From Verrucomicrobiota bacterium (lineage in GTDB: Bacteria; Verrucomicrobiota; Verrucomicrobiia; Opitutales; UBA953), in NCBI GenBank assembly GCA_030831965.1, contig JAURJZ010000010.1:1-35133 (forward strand): a stretch of DNA of 35,133 nt, given 5' to 3'. The position numbers were made by a program, and so were the translations under genes. Within the stretch, counting starts at the first letter, position 1; each line of letters starts with the position of its first letter. This document shows, in pieces, positions 9,701 to 16,653 of the stretch. The notes below the pieces were generated by a model. That model did no database searches. It saw nothing but the letters and a program-made list of their open reading frames with translations, and was not told where the DNA came from.

Positions 9701-9805
9701 CTCGGGCTCGAGGTCGGGGCCGACGAAGTCGCGGATGACGAAGCCCTCGGGCAGGGCCTGGGCCGAGGCGGCGAGGAGGAGCAGGGCGAGGGGTGCGCGG
9801 GCCAT
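6755..9805 (-). CDS. PVC-type haem-binding dehydrogenase-like protein (beta-propeller, HEAT repeats, cytochrome c)
   Basis: A 1016-residue protein. Residues 1-17 are a signal peptide. From about 20 to 390 it has the six/seven-bladed propeller typical of the PVC membrane-bound dehydrogenase family (GFVIRDFVGPDLEPELYPTAL start, calcium-loop-like DKDADGKAD). From about 400 to 860 it has HEAT repeats. The C-terminal domain is a class I cytochrome c with C-I-A-C-H at 891-895 and an LMPAG candidate methionine ligand. The family is very numerous in Verrucomicrobiota and Planctomycetes and is presumed to pass electrons from sugar or polyol oxidation to the haem; the substrate is unknown. I chose the ATG at 9805 because it gives the signal peptide. 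The leader is pyrimidine-rich (CCTCTCTCCACC). Confidence 0.92.
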   Translation of the reverse strand: MARAPLALLLLAASAQALPEGFVIRDFVGPDLEPELYPTALTAAPDGDVYISSDRNGSLGHGKDMGRILIARDKDADGKADQLIEFTKADSPRGGHYVGGVLYLIHPPFLTAFRDKTGDGISDEKLLLVDGLGAGIEHPRGADHTTNGVRMGIDGWLYISVGDFGAGLEREKDGAKGRDGRRVTLHGGGVIRVRPDGTEMEVHAEMTRNQCDTAISPLLDLFTRDNTNDGKGWNTRFHHHTALANHGYPRLYKNFPEETVGFLADYGGGSGTGALYLSEPGFPAGWGETLFTCDWTTGTIHNHPIRPFEASFVAQQQTFQKVRHATDIDVDGNSRLYISDWRAGGYNYLGKGKPQGRIQQVVAPGVKPNRYVDVTKASPADLVRLLASDSSVQRLEASRRILDLGLTAQADAILALAADARAHLYHRVAAVFTYKQLLGAKSTDGLVRLARDAKVREFALRALADRLGETKGVPTAPFVQALADPDPRVRLQAVIGLQRLGARDAAPAILAAAADWAKAPADASKGENLRLPHTAVQALARLGNVPALVEAARQPAQREIALRALQMIHSKEAVDGALALAESPDPALRAAAIGALARLHHREKPWNYKDWWNTRPDDRGPYFEPVEWELTPRIRAGIEAAFPGLPAAARPAVLQVLAKNRIAVADLRLGEVDSLQLLLAKVSPTQADATLLKDAALAAKRPWDERLACLGVLRRYEGKDALSLRVQVLAAWSKEAGAPAAAEQAVGDFVNDAQRGNEVAQLRALANGAEDAVARILWRSLLTVLNSPLTKEAQKAQVRKEIENNPREIGFFLALADLRLGGFDRAIDAAIAGDNVQLINAAKAAREAGKAAAAHAGKKVGEMPAADALAAALRGKGDVGLGKRLYVQQGCIACHSVDPAAEQKGPYLGAAGAKFSREYLIESILEPGKVVAQGFQTAMFRMKDGSSQIGFVVGEADGVVSLRNIAGVAGTLRRADVAEQTILPQSLMPAGLAANLSAEEFTALIEYLVSLRATGG

Positions 9806-9840
9806 GGTGGAGAGAGGGTAGATGTAGGAAGACCCGACTT

Positions 9841-9857
9841 GGTTCCAAGCGGGAACC
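9841..9857. promoter_or_regulatory. Inverted repeat in the PVC dehydrogenase / GH20 divergent spacer
   Basis: GGTTCC-AAGCG-GGAACC, a perfect 6-bp-arm inverted repeat 35 bp upstream of the minus-strand ATG. On the minus strand one arm overlaps a possible -35 (TTGGAA) that precedes a weak TACATC by 16 bases. It shares the core CGGTTCCCGC (minus strand) with the repeat at 1629-1641. It may be an operator serving one or both divergent genes; the promoter itself is uncertain. Confidence 0.35.
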
Positions 9858-9859
9858 GC

Positions 9860-9882
9860 GGCAGGCCGCTTCGCGGCTTGCC
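9860..9882. repeat. Strong hairpin in the divergent spacer
   Basis: GGCAGGCCGC-TTC-GCGGCTTGCC forms a 10-bp stem with one G-T pair. No T-run follows on either strand within the spacer, so it is not a canonical terminator. It lies in the 5' leader of one or both divergent genes and could be an RNA structure or a protein-binding palindrome. Confidence 0.4.
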
Positions 9883-9917
9883 CGGCCGGGCCGCCCGGGG
9901 GTAGCCCTTGGGCGAGC

Positions 9918-11642
9918 ATGCGCGCCCGGTCGCCCCAGTTGTTTCCCCAGCCTCGCGAGCTGGCGCTCCGGGAGGGGCGCCTGGCCGTGGCGCCGGGCCT
10001 CGCGGGCGAGCGCTGGCTGGAACGGCTCCCCTCGACGATGGCGGAGGCGGAGGCGCGGCTGGCCGCGGGCGAGGCCGGACCCTTCCGGCTCGTGCGGGAC
10101 GCGGGATTGCCGGCCGAGGGCCACACCCTCGAGATCCTGACGACGGGCATCCGGGTGGGCGCCGCGGACGCGCGGGGCGCGCTGCACGCGGCGCGGACCC
10201 TCCGGCGGCTGAGGGAGGCGGAGCCCGGCGCCCTGCCCTGCCTGGAGATCCGCGACCACCCGGACCTGGCGGTGCGCGGCTTCATGCTGGACGTCGCGCG
10301 GGGCAAGGTGCCGACGCGGGCGGAGCTGCTGCGCCTCGCGGAGGCGATGGCCGAGCTGCGCCTGAACCAGCTCCAGCTGTACGTGGAGCACAGCTTCGAG
10401 TTCCCCGGACACGAGGCGGTCTGGCGCGACGCGTCGCCGCTGACCGCGGGCGACCTGGCCGCGCTCGGCGCGCGCTGCGCGGAGCTGGGCATCGAGCTGG
10501 TGCCCAACCTGAACACCTTCGGCCACCTCGAGCGCTGGCTGAGGCACGAGCCCTACCGGCGGCTGGCGGAATGCCCCGACGGCTGGACGCACCCGCTGAC
10601 CGGCCAGTTCAAGCCCCACCCGTCGACGCTCCACCCGGACGACGCGGCGCTGGACTTCGTGGCGGGGCTGCTCGACGCCTACCTGCCGCACTTCGCCTCG
10701 GCCCAGGTGAACATCGGCGGGGATGAGCCCTGGGAACTCGGGCAAGGGCGCAGTCGCGGGGCGGTGGCGGCGCGCGGCAAGCACCGCGTCTACCTCGAGT
10801 TCCTGAACCGCATCCACGGGTTGGCGCGGGCCCGGGGCAAGCGGATGCTCTTCTGGGGCGACATCCTCCTGGAGGACCTGGCCTTGGCCGCGGAGGCGCC
10901 GCGCGAGGCGCTGCCCGTGGTCTGGGGTTACGACCCGGGCCATCCCTTCGACGTCCAGTGCGGGCGATTGGCGGAGCTGGGTCGGGACTACCTGGTGGCT
11001 CCCGGGACAGGCACCTGGCAGAGCCTGACCGGGCGGCTGGAGGACGCGCGCGCCAACGCCCGCGAGGCGGTGGACGCGGCCCTGCGGCACGGCGCCGGCG
11101 GCGTGCTGGCGACGGCGTGGGGCGACAGCGGCACCCACCAGCCATGGCCGACCTTCTGGGCGCCGTTGGCCGACACGGCCGCGATGGCCTGGTGCCGGAG
11201 TTCCAACGCCCGGCCCGACACCGCGGTCGGCCTGCGGGCCTTCGTGGACGATCCCGCGGACGCCGCCGCGGTGGCCGCGACGCTCGAGTCGATGGGCGGC
11301 CTGGATCGCCTGGTCGCGCACGCGACGCGCAACCGCAGCCTCAGCTGGGACCTGCTGGCCGCGGAGCCGGCGGTCCGAGAGGCGCTGCGCGGCAAGGTCG
11401 CGCCGGCGGAGCTGGAGGCGAGCTTGGCGCGGCTCGCGGAGGCCGCGGGCAAGGCGACGGCCATCGGCGATGTCCGGGCGCGGACCGAGCTGGCGCTGGG
11501 CATCGACCTGGCGCGGGCGGGATTCGTCCGGCCGGACGACCGCGGGCTCCGCGCGCTCGAGGCCCGCTATCGCGAGGCCTGGTTGCTGCGCGCGCGGCCG
11601 GGCGGACTGGACGAGAGCGTCGGCCTGCTCGGGCTGGCCTGA
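9918..11642 (+). CDS. GH20-family beta-N-acetylhexosaminidase-like glycosidase
   Basis: A 574-residue protein. Residues 1-100 resemble the small alpha/beta domain that precedes the GH20 barrel (PQPRELALREGRL, LEILTTGIRVGAADARGALHAARTL). The TIM barrel follows from about 110 (DLAVRGFMLDVARGKVPTRAELL), with NIGGDEPWELG at 265-275; Asp269-Glu270 are the family's catalytic pair. The barrel continues through MLFWGDIL and ATAWGDSG, and a helical C-terminal domain follows. GH20 enzymes release terminal N-acetylhexosamine with substrate-assisted catalysis. No signal peptide is visible from this ATG, so it may act in the cytoplasm on imported or recycled sugars. It is divergent from the PVC dehydrogenase gene and converges on the barrel gene, 4 bp apart. 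Confidence 0.85.
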   Translation: MRARSPQLFPQPRELALREGRLAVAPGLAGERWLERLPSTMAEAEARLAAGEAGPFRLVRDAGLPAEGHTLEILTTGIRVGAADARGALHAARTLRRLREAEPGALPCLEIRDHPDLAVRGFMLDVARGKVPTRAELLRLAEAMAELRLNQLQLYVEHSFEFPGHEAVWRDASPLTAGDLAALGARCAELGIELVPNLNTFGHLERWLRHEPYRRLAECPDGWTHPLTGQFKPHPSTLHPDDAALDFVAGLLDAYLPHFASAQVNIGGDEPWELGQGRSRGAVAARGKHRVYLEFLNRIHGLARARGKRMLFWGDILLEDLALAAEAPREALPVVWGYDPGHPFDVQCGRLAELGRDYLVAPGTGTWQSLTGRLEDARANAREAVDAALRHGAGGVLATAWGDSGTHQPWPTFWAPLADTAAMAWCRSSNARPDTAVGLRAFVDDPADAAAVAATLESMGGLDRLVAHATRNRSLSWDLLAAEPAVREALRGKVAPAELEASLARLAEAAGKATAIGDVRARTELALGIDLARAGFVRPDDRGLRALEARYREAWLLRARPGGLDESVGLLGLA

Positions 11643-11646
11643 GCGC

Positions 11647-12819
11647 TCAGTGGCGCCCGAGGGTCCACTGGACGGTCAGCCACGCCGAGTCCTCCGTGCC
11701 GAAGGCGGGCGACCGGTCGTGGTCATACTGGAGGCGGAGGAGAAGGCCCTCGGCGGGCCGCCAGCTGAGCAAGGGTGAGAGGCGGCTGCGGGCCTCGCGG
11801 GCCGCGTCGCGCCCGGCGAGCTCATAGGCGCCGCGGTCGAGGGGCACGGCCCGCTCGGCGCGCAGGCCCGCGATCCAGCCCGGGGCGAGGCCGGCGCTGA
11901 ACGAGAGGGCGGCGGCGAGGTCCTGGAGGCGATCGCCGGGGACGGGGTCGCCCTCGTCATCCTGCCCCGCCAAGGCCCCATAGTCGCGGCAAAGCGCCTC
12001 GAGCTCGACCGAGAGCCATCGGCCGGGGCCGGACTCGCGCCGCCACTCGAGGTCCCACGCGCCGATCCAGGTGACACCGCCCGTGCCGTTGTCGCCGGAC
12101 GCGACCGAGAGCCCGGAGGCGAGGGATGCGCCCTCGCCGAGGCGATAGGCGCGCTCGTTGCGCAGCGTGACGAGGGGGCCGGAGCCGAGCGAGGGGTCGT
12201 GGAGGCGCCCCAGGTAAACCTCGCCCTCGTGCGGCGAGCGGAAGGAGAAGGCGCTGTCGCCGGCGGAACGCTGGAGGGCGAGGGTCCACAGGGACCTGCC
12301 GGGATCGGCTTCCCAGACAGCCTGGACGCCGGGCGCGCGAAGGCCGTCGGGGCCGAGGAAGCGCCCGTGGAAGAGGGGCGCGTTGGCGAAGGTCCAGGCG
12401 TGGGGATGCAGGGAGTTGGTCAGGCCGAGCGGGGCGAGGAAGACGCCCCCGCGGAATTTCCAGGCGCCGCGGCCCCACTCGGCGTGCATCTCCTCGAGCT
12501 CGCTCTCGGTCGGCTCGCCGGGATGACGGTGAACATGAAAGACGGCGGCGGCCTCGAGGCGACCGCCGAGCCAATCGCGACCCATCCGGCCGAACAGCTC
12601 CGCGCCGCCGAAGGCGAGGTCCTCGCGCGCGGGGTCGGTGTGGGCGGAGGCGAGGGAATCCTCATAGGCCTCGCCGGCGGTGGTGCGGCCGTAGGAGCCG
12701 CCGAGGACGAGGGCGGCCCGGGTTTCCCAACCCTGGGCTCCGGGCCGGGGCGCGTCGGGCTCGGGGCCGGTTTGGGCGAGGCCGGCGGCGGCGAGCAGGA
12801 GCGGCAGGACGGCTTTCAT
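11647..12819 (-). CDS. Outer-membrane beta-barrel protein, probably of the zinc-regulated family
   Basis: A 390-residue protein with a signal peptide at 1-15, a Pro-rich linker, then alternating amphipathic strands to the C-terminus (SAWLTVQWTLGRH). The segment WKFRGGVFLAPLGLTNSLHPHAW, followed by APLFHGRFLGPDGLRAPGVQAVW, matches my memory of the family annotated as zinc-regulated outer-membrane protein (often mislabelled TonB-dependent receptor). That family has GRF..D.G..N..HPHAWDF..APL..R.FLG....DGVQ..W at this point. No TonB plug domain is present and the length is that of a simple barrel. No zinc transporter gene lies nearby in the window. A palindrome in its promoter supports regulation by a Fur-family protein, but this is inference. 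Confidence 0.7.
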   Translation of the reverse strand: MKAVLPLLLAAAGLAQTGPEPDAPRPGAQGWETRAALVLGGSYGRTTAGEAYEDSLASAHTDPAREDLAFGGAELFGRMGRDWLGGRLEAAAVFHVHRHPGEPTESELEEMHAEWGRGAWKFRGGVFLAPLGLTNSLHPHAWTFANAPLFHGRFLGPDGLRAPGVQAVWEADPGRSLWTLALQRSAGDSAFSFRSPHEGEVYLGRLHDPSLGSGPLVTLRNERAYRLGEGASLASGLSVASGDNGTGGVTWIGAWDLEWRRESGPGRWLSVELEALCRDYGALAGQDDEGDPVPGDRLQDLAAALSFSAGLAPGWIAGLRAERAVPLDRGAYELAGRDAAREARSRLSPLLSWRPAEGLLLRLQYDHDRSPAFGTEDSAWLTVQWTLGRH

Positions 12820-12822
12820 CTT

Positions 12823-12843
12823 TATCGCAACAGGTTTGCGTTA
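12823..12843. promoter_or_regulatory. Fur/Zur-like palindrome upstream of the barrel gene
   Basis: CGCAA-N5-TTGCG with further matching TA pairs one base outside each arm, 21 bp in all, the usual size of a Fur-family box. It ends 3 bp from the minus-strand ATG. On that strand a perfect TTGACA (plus coordinates 12853-12858) lies upstream, and the palindrome covers the place where the -10 would fall, as a repressor site would. The protein that binds it is not known. Confidence 0.5.
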
Positions 12844-12852
12844 GGCTGGGGA

Positions 12853-12858
12853 TGTCAA
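12853..12858 (-). promoter_or_regulatory. Candidate -35 element of the barrel gene
   Basis: TTGACA on the minus strand, 33 bases before the ATG. Seventeen bases later is ACCTGT, a poor -10, inside the palindrome at 12823-12843. If used, the leader would be only a few bases long. Confidence 0.35.
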
Positions 12859-12901
12859 CCTTATCCCTTGGCGGCGCCGCGCGCGGGCGCAGGATGCCCG
12901 G

Positions 12902-13531
12902 ATGGATCCGATCAAGCAGCTGGTCACCCTGCTCGCGGTGCTGAACCCGGTCGGCGTCATCCCGTTCTTCATCCACTTCACGCGGGACCTGAGCCCGGCG
13001 CAGCGGCGACGCACGGTCTGGGTGTGCTCGCTGACCGTGTTCGGGGTCATCGCGGCCAGCGCCCTGGCCGGCCTGCGCATCCTGGAGTTCTTCGGCATCT
13101 CGCTCGCCTCCTTCCAGGTGGGCGGGGGCGTGCTGCTCCTGATCAACGCGGTCCAGATGCTCAACGCGGAGCCGGCCGACAGCAACCCGCGCGAGGTGGC
13201 GGCGGCCTCGGAGAAGGTCGGCGCGGGCGACAGCGTGGCGGTGAGCCCGCTGACCATCCCGCTGCTGACGGGCCCGGCCACGCTCTCCACCATGGTCATC
13301 TACTCGCAGCAGGCGAGCGGGCCGGGCGACCTCGCGCTCCTCGCGGCCTACGGCGTGGTGGGCGGCGCGGCGACCTTCGGGGCCTTCGCCGGGGCCGAGC
13401 GCATCACGCGCCTGCTCGGCGAGACCGGCATCAATGTGCTCACCCGGGTGATGGGGCTGGTGCTCGCGGCGGTGGGCGTGGAGATCATGGCCTCGGGCCT
13501 GCTCGTCCTGCTCCCGGGACTGGGACGCTGA
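12902..13531 (+). CDS. MarC family integral membrane protein
   Basis: A 209-residue inner-membrane protein with six hydrophobic segments. The family hallmark LLAVLNPVGVIPFFI is at 8-22, then VGGGVLLLINAVQMLN, the second inverted half beginning VSPLTIPLLTGPATLSTMVIY, and a final VLTRVMGLVLAAVGVEIMASGL. MarC/YchE-type proteins are two-fold pseudo-symmetric membrane proteins annotated as putative transporters. The old link to multiple antibiotic resistance has not held up, and the substrate is unknown. An AGGA lies 7 bases before the ATG, so this gene may have a Shine-Dalgarno site. It is divergent from the barrel gene. Confidence 0.92.
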   Translation: MDPIKQLVTLLAVLNPVGVIPFFIHFTRDLSPAQRRRTVWVCSLTVFGVIAASALAGLRILEFFGISLASFQVGGGVLLLINAVQMLNAEPADSNPREVAAASEKVGAGDSVAVSPLTIPLLTGPATLSTMVIYSQQASGPGDLALLAAYGVVGGAATFGAFAGAERITRLLGETGINVLTRVMGLVLAAVGVEIMASGLLVLLPGLGR

Positions 13532-13534
13532 GCT

Positions 13535-13561
13535 CGACACATCGTTGACACGTTTGTGTCG
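13535..13561 (+). promoter_or_regulatory. Inverted repeat flanking the cotH -35 element
   Basis: CGACACA and TGTGTCG, 7-bp perfect arms 13 bases apart, with TTGACA (13545-13550) in between. This placement suits an operator for the CotH-VTC-DUF4956 operon. It could also be the weak transcription end of marC, but no T-run follows. Confidence 0.35.
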
Positions 13562-13574
13562 GCGGTCAGGCTAA
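13545..13574 (+). promoter_or_regulatory. Candidate promoter of the CotH-VTC-DUF4956 operon
   Basis: Perfect TTGACA at 13545-13550, then 18 bases, then GGCTAA (13569-13574) as a poor but AT-containing -10 candidate. The GTG start follows 16 bases later. The -35 is convincing; the -10 is a guess. Confidence 0.4.
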
Positions 13575-13590
13575 ACCGAACGTTTCCAGC

Positions 13591-15174
13591 GTGCGCCGAC
13601 CCTTCCTCGCATCCCCGCTCCTCGCCATCCTGCTGGGGACGGTCGTCGGCCGTGGTCAGACCGCGGCGCCGGCGGGGGCGAGGCCGGACCGCCTGTTCGC
13701 CGAGGACGAGGTGCCCCGGATCGTCCTGACCCTCGCCCCGGAGGCCGTCGCCCAGCTCCGCGCCCAGCCCCGCGAGTGGGTGGTCTGCGAGATCGGCGAG
13801 GCGGGCAAGCCCCCGCTCAAGTCCTGCCATGTGAAGCTCAAGGGCTCGGCGGGAAGCTTCCGCCCGATCGACGACCCGAGGCCGGGCTTCTCGCTGCGCA
13901 CGGACAAGGAGCTCAAGAAGCAGGAATTCCGCGGCCTGGCGAAGTTCCAGCTGAACAACTGCGCCCAGGACGGCACGATGCTGCTGGAGACCCTGGCGGG
14001 GGACATCGCCCGGCGCGCGGGGGTGCCGGCCTCGCGCTGCACCCACGCGCATGTCACGCTCAACGGCAGGTCGCTCGGGATCTACGTGCTGAAGGAGGGC
14101 TTCAACAAGGAGTTCCTGTCGTACTTCTTCAAGGACACCAAGGGGCACCTCTACGACGGCGGCTTCGTCTCGGAGATCAACCCGGGCATGGAGCTGGACC
14201 GGGGGCCGAAGGAAAACCAGGCCCCGCTGGCCGAGCTGATCGCGGCCTGCCGGGAGCCCGACCTGGCCGCGCGGGCCCGGCGCCTCGAGGCCATCCTGGA
14301 CATCGACGCCTACCTGCGGCACTTCGCGCTGGAGACCGTCTTCTGCCACTGGGACGGCTACTCGTTCAACCGGAACAACTACCGGATCTACCACGATCCC
14401 TCGACGGGCAAGTTCCACTTCATCCTGCATGGCATGGACCAGACGTTCGGCGACCCCCGCTGGTACGTGTTCCGCCGCCCGAGCGGGCTGGTGGGCGACG
14501 CGGTGTGGTCGCTGCCCGGCATCCAGGAGCGCTACCGGCAGCGCTTCATGGAGCTCAACGCCCGGGTGCTGAGGGCCAACGACTGGGCGCGCGAGGCGGA
14601 GCGGCTGGCCAAGTCGCTCCAGATTCGCGTCAAGACGGCCTCGCCGGGGGACGCGGAGCAGTTCCCCGGGCGCGGCCAGCACGCGGGCAACCTGATCCGC
14701 AACCGACTCGAGCAGGTCAACGCGCAGCTCGAGGACGCGGCTCGCCTCAGCCGGCCGGGCGGCAGCGCCAACCTGGCCAAGTACGCCTGGGCGCCGTCCA
14801 ACGGGGACAAGGGAAATGTCAACCAGGCCGAGGTCGGCGGAAAGCCCTCCCTGCGGATCGCAGCCAACGTCGACAACGGGGGCGACCACCGGCTCGGCCT
14901 GGCGCTGGCGCCGGGCAGGTACCGGCTGAGCGGCATGGCCCAGACCAAGGACGTCAAGGCGGCGGAGGGCAAGGGCCCCGGCCTGCGCCTTCGGGTCTCG
15001 GGGCAGGCCGATGGCGCCAAGGTCGCCATCCTCGCCGGCACGACCAGCTGGCGCAGCCTGACCCATGAGTTCACCGCGGCCGAACCCGAGACCACGCTGG
15101 TGGTCGAGCTCCGGGCGGAGTCGGGCGAGGCCTTCGTGGAGCTGAAAAGCCTGACCCTGACCCGCCTGCCCTGA
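13591..15174 (+). CDS. Secreted CotH-family kinase-like protein
   Basis: A 527-residue protein starting with GTG and a signal peptide (residues 1-25). The CotH kinase-like domain spans about 40-390: CHVKLKGSAGSFR, the FQLNNCAQDGTMLLETLAGDI segment, LGIYVLKEGFNKEFL, HWDGYSFNRNNYRIYHD and HGMDQTFG at 280-287 (Asp283 is the expected metal/ATP residue). A C-terminal beta-rich domain (about 400-527, SLRIAANVDNGGDHRLGLAL and similar) resembles a carbohydrate-binding module. CotH of Bacillus phosphorylates spore-coat proteins; the substrate here is unknown, and export implies extracytoplasmic action. It is first in a three-gene operon, and its stop is one base from the VTC start. GTG was chosen because it gives the complete signal peptide. 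Confidence 0.88.
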   Translation: MRRPFLASPLLAILLGTVVGRGQTAAPAGARPDRLFAEDEVPRIVLTLAPEAVAQLRAQPREWVVCEIGEAGKPPLKSCHVKLKGSAGSFRPIDDPRPGFSLRTDKELKKQEFRGLAKFQLNNCAQDGTMLLETLAGDIARRAGVPASRCTHAHVTLNGRSLGIYVLKEGFNKEFLSYFFKDTKGHLYDGGFVSEINPGMELDRGPKENQAPLAELIAACREPDLAARARRLEAILDIDAYLRHFALETVFCHWDGYSFNRNNYRIYHDPSTGKFHFILHGMDQTFGDPRWYVFRRPSGLVGDAVWSLPGIQERYRQRFMELNARVLRANDWAREAERLAKSLQIRVKTASPGDAEQFPGRGQHAGNLIRNRLEQVNAQLEDAARLSRPGGSANLAKYAWAPSNGDKGNVNQAEVGGKPSLRIAANVDNGGDHRLGLALAPGRYRLSGMAQTKDVKAAEGKGPGLRLRVSGQADGAKVAILAGTTSWRSLTHEFTAAEPETTLVVELRAESGEAFVELKSLTLTRLP

Positions 15175-15175
15175 C

Positions 15176-15907
15176 ATGGACCTCGCCGCGCGATTCGAGC
15201 TCAAGTACCTGATCCGCCTCGGGCAGCGCGACGCGCTGCTCCGCGAGCTGGCCGGCGAGCTCAGGCCCGACAGCGTGGGCGGGGGGCGCTACCCGGTGGT
15301 GACCCTCTACTACGACAGCCCGGGATTCGACATCTATTGGGAGCACTGGCGCGGGGTGCCCTTCCGCCGCAAGCTGCGGGTGCGAACCTACGGCACCGGG
15401 GATGGCGCCATCGCCCCCGCCACCTTCGTCGAGATCAAGCGCAAGGACGGCCCCTGGGGCGCGAAGCGGCGGCTGCGGCTCCCGCTACCCCAGGCCCTCG
15501 CGGTCGCCGGCGGCGACGCCGGGGCGGCGGGACCGCTGGACCGGGCCGACCGGGCCACGGCCGGCGAGGCGGCCGAGATGGCGATGTCCCTCGGGCTGCG
15601 GCCGCGCTGCCTGATGCGCTATGACCGCGAGGCCTTCGCCCGCGGCGAGGGCGAGGATGCGCTGCGCCTGACCTTCGACCGCGACCTGATGCGGCGCGAG
15701 CACGACCTGGTGCCGCGGCCCGACGAGCCGGGCTTCGCGCAGCCGGTGGTCGACCCCGGGCTCTGCGTGATGGAGGTCAAGGGCCACGGGGCGGTGCCCC
15801 TCGAGATCGCCCGCCTGCTCGCGCGCCACGGCTTGCAACCCCGCCGCTTCAGCAAGTATGCCGCCGCGGTCGCCCCCCGCGCCCACCTTCCCCTTCTCAC
15901 GCCATGA
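15176..15907 (+). CDS. VTC-domain (polyphosphate polymerase-like) protein
   Basis: A 243-residue protein that is one VTC domain without membrane segments or a signal peptide, so cytoplasmic. The tunnel-lining charged residues of the yeast Vtc4 catalytic domain have recognisable counterparts: ELKY at 8-11, LYYDSPGFDIYWE near 44-56, KLRVRTY at 66-72, VEIKRKDG at 85-92 and KRR at 97-99. RYDREAF, VMEVKGHG and RFSKYAAAV follow in the C-terminal third. The family makes inorganic polyphosphate from ATP in yeast; bacterial members are little characterised. The intact basic set suggests nucleotide or polyphosphate binding. Its stop overlaps the DUF4956 start (ATGA), so the two are translationally coupled. 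Confidence 0.9.
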   Translation: MDLAARFELKYLIRLGQRDALLRELAGELRPDSVGGGRYPVVTLYYDSPGFDIYWEHWRGVPFRRKLRVRTYGTGDGAIAPATFVEIKRKDGPWGAKRRLRLPLPQALAVAGGDAGAAGPLDRADRATAGEAAEMAMSLGLRPRCLMRYDREAFARGEGEDALRLTFDRDLMRREHDLVPRPDEPGFAQPVVDPGLCVMEVKGHGAVPLEIARLLARHGLQPRRFSKYAAAVAPRAHLPLLTP

Positions 15908-16647
15908 TCACCGCCCAAGCAACCGCGCCGGACGCACCCGGCCTCCTCCAACGCCTCGAGGGACTGATTCTCCCCGGAACCCTCGGCGCGCCGTCGCCCG
16001 GCGCGGCGGAGATCCTGATGGCGGTCGGCATGAGCTTCGCGCTCTGCTGCCTGATCGCCTCGACCTACCGGAGGACCTGCCGGCCGGTCTTCTACTCGCA
16101 GGACTACGTGCACACCCTGATCATCCTCGGCACGGTGGTGACGCTGGTCATCATGGTGGTGCAGGGCAACGCGGCCACGGCCTTCGGCATGTTCGCCGCC
16201 TTCTCCATCATCCGCTTCCGCCGCTCGGTGAACCAGTCGCGCGACATCGGGTTCATCTTCCTGGCGATGGCCTCGGGCCTGGCGGTGGGCGCGCGGCAAT
16301 ACGCCCTGGCCGCGATGACCGTCCCGATCGTCTGCGCGATCACCGGGCTGCTGGCCGGCCTCGACCTGTTCGGGGCCCGCGCGGAGTGGCTGCGGCTGCG
16401 GGTGCGGGTGGGGACGGACGTCGACCACGAGGCCGCCCTCGGGGAGGCCTTCGCCCGGCACCTCGAGCGCCACGAGCTGCGCTCGGTGGAGACCATCCAG
16501 GCGGGCTTGCAGCAGGAGGCGGTCTACGACATCTGCCTGCGAGACCCCGCGGGGCAGGCGGCCTTCCTCTCGGCGGTCCAGGCGGCCACCGGCAACAACC
16601 GCGTGGTCATCCAGCGCGCCGGCGTGGCGGCGGACTCCGACGACTGA
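15904..16647 (+). CDS. DUF4956 integral membrane protein
   Basis: A 247-residue protein. Four hydrophobic segments lie between about residues 37 and 155 (ILMAVGMSFALCCLIAS, LIILGTVVTLVIMVV, GFIFLAMASGLAVGA, ALAAMTVPIVCAITGLLAG). The family-typical FGMFAAFSIIRFRRSVNQSRDIGFIFLAMASGL joins segments two and three. A soluble alpha/beta C-terminal domain follows (about 160-247) and resembles a ferredoxin-like fold. DUF4956 proteins commonly sit beside VTC and CotH genes; their activity is unknown. It is the last gene of the operon and converges on sdhB with a 6-bp gap and no terminator hairpin. Confidence 0.9.
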   Translation: MITAQATAPDAPGLLQRLEGLILPGTLGAPSPGAAEILMAVGMSFALCCLIASTYRRTCRPVFYSQDYVHTLIILGTVVTLVIMVVQGNAATAFGMFAAFSIIRFRRSVNQSRDIGFIFLAMASGLAVGARQYALAAMTVPIVCAITGLLAGLDLFGARAEWLRLRVRVGTDVDHEAALGEAFARHLERHELRSVETIQAGLQQEAVYDICLRDPAGQAAFLSAVQAATGNNRVVIQRAGVAADSDD

Positions 16648-16653
16648 GCCCGC

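Noticed and set aside
9860-9882. Hairpin in the divergent spacer read as a terminator
   Set aside because: No T-tract on either strand, and both adjacent genes start rather than end here.
6695-9904. A 1069-codon open frame on the plus strand opposite the PVC dehydrogenase gene
   Set aside because: Composition is almost only Gly, Ala, Val, Glu, Asp and Leu, the mirror of high-GC codon use on the other strand. The minus-strand frame has a signal peptide, CXXCH and family motifs.
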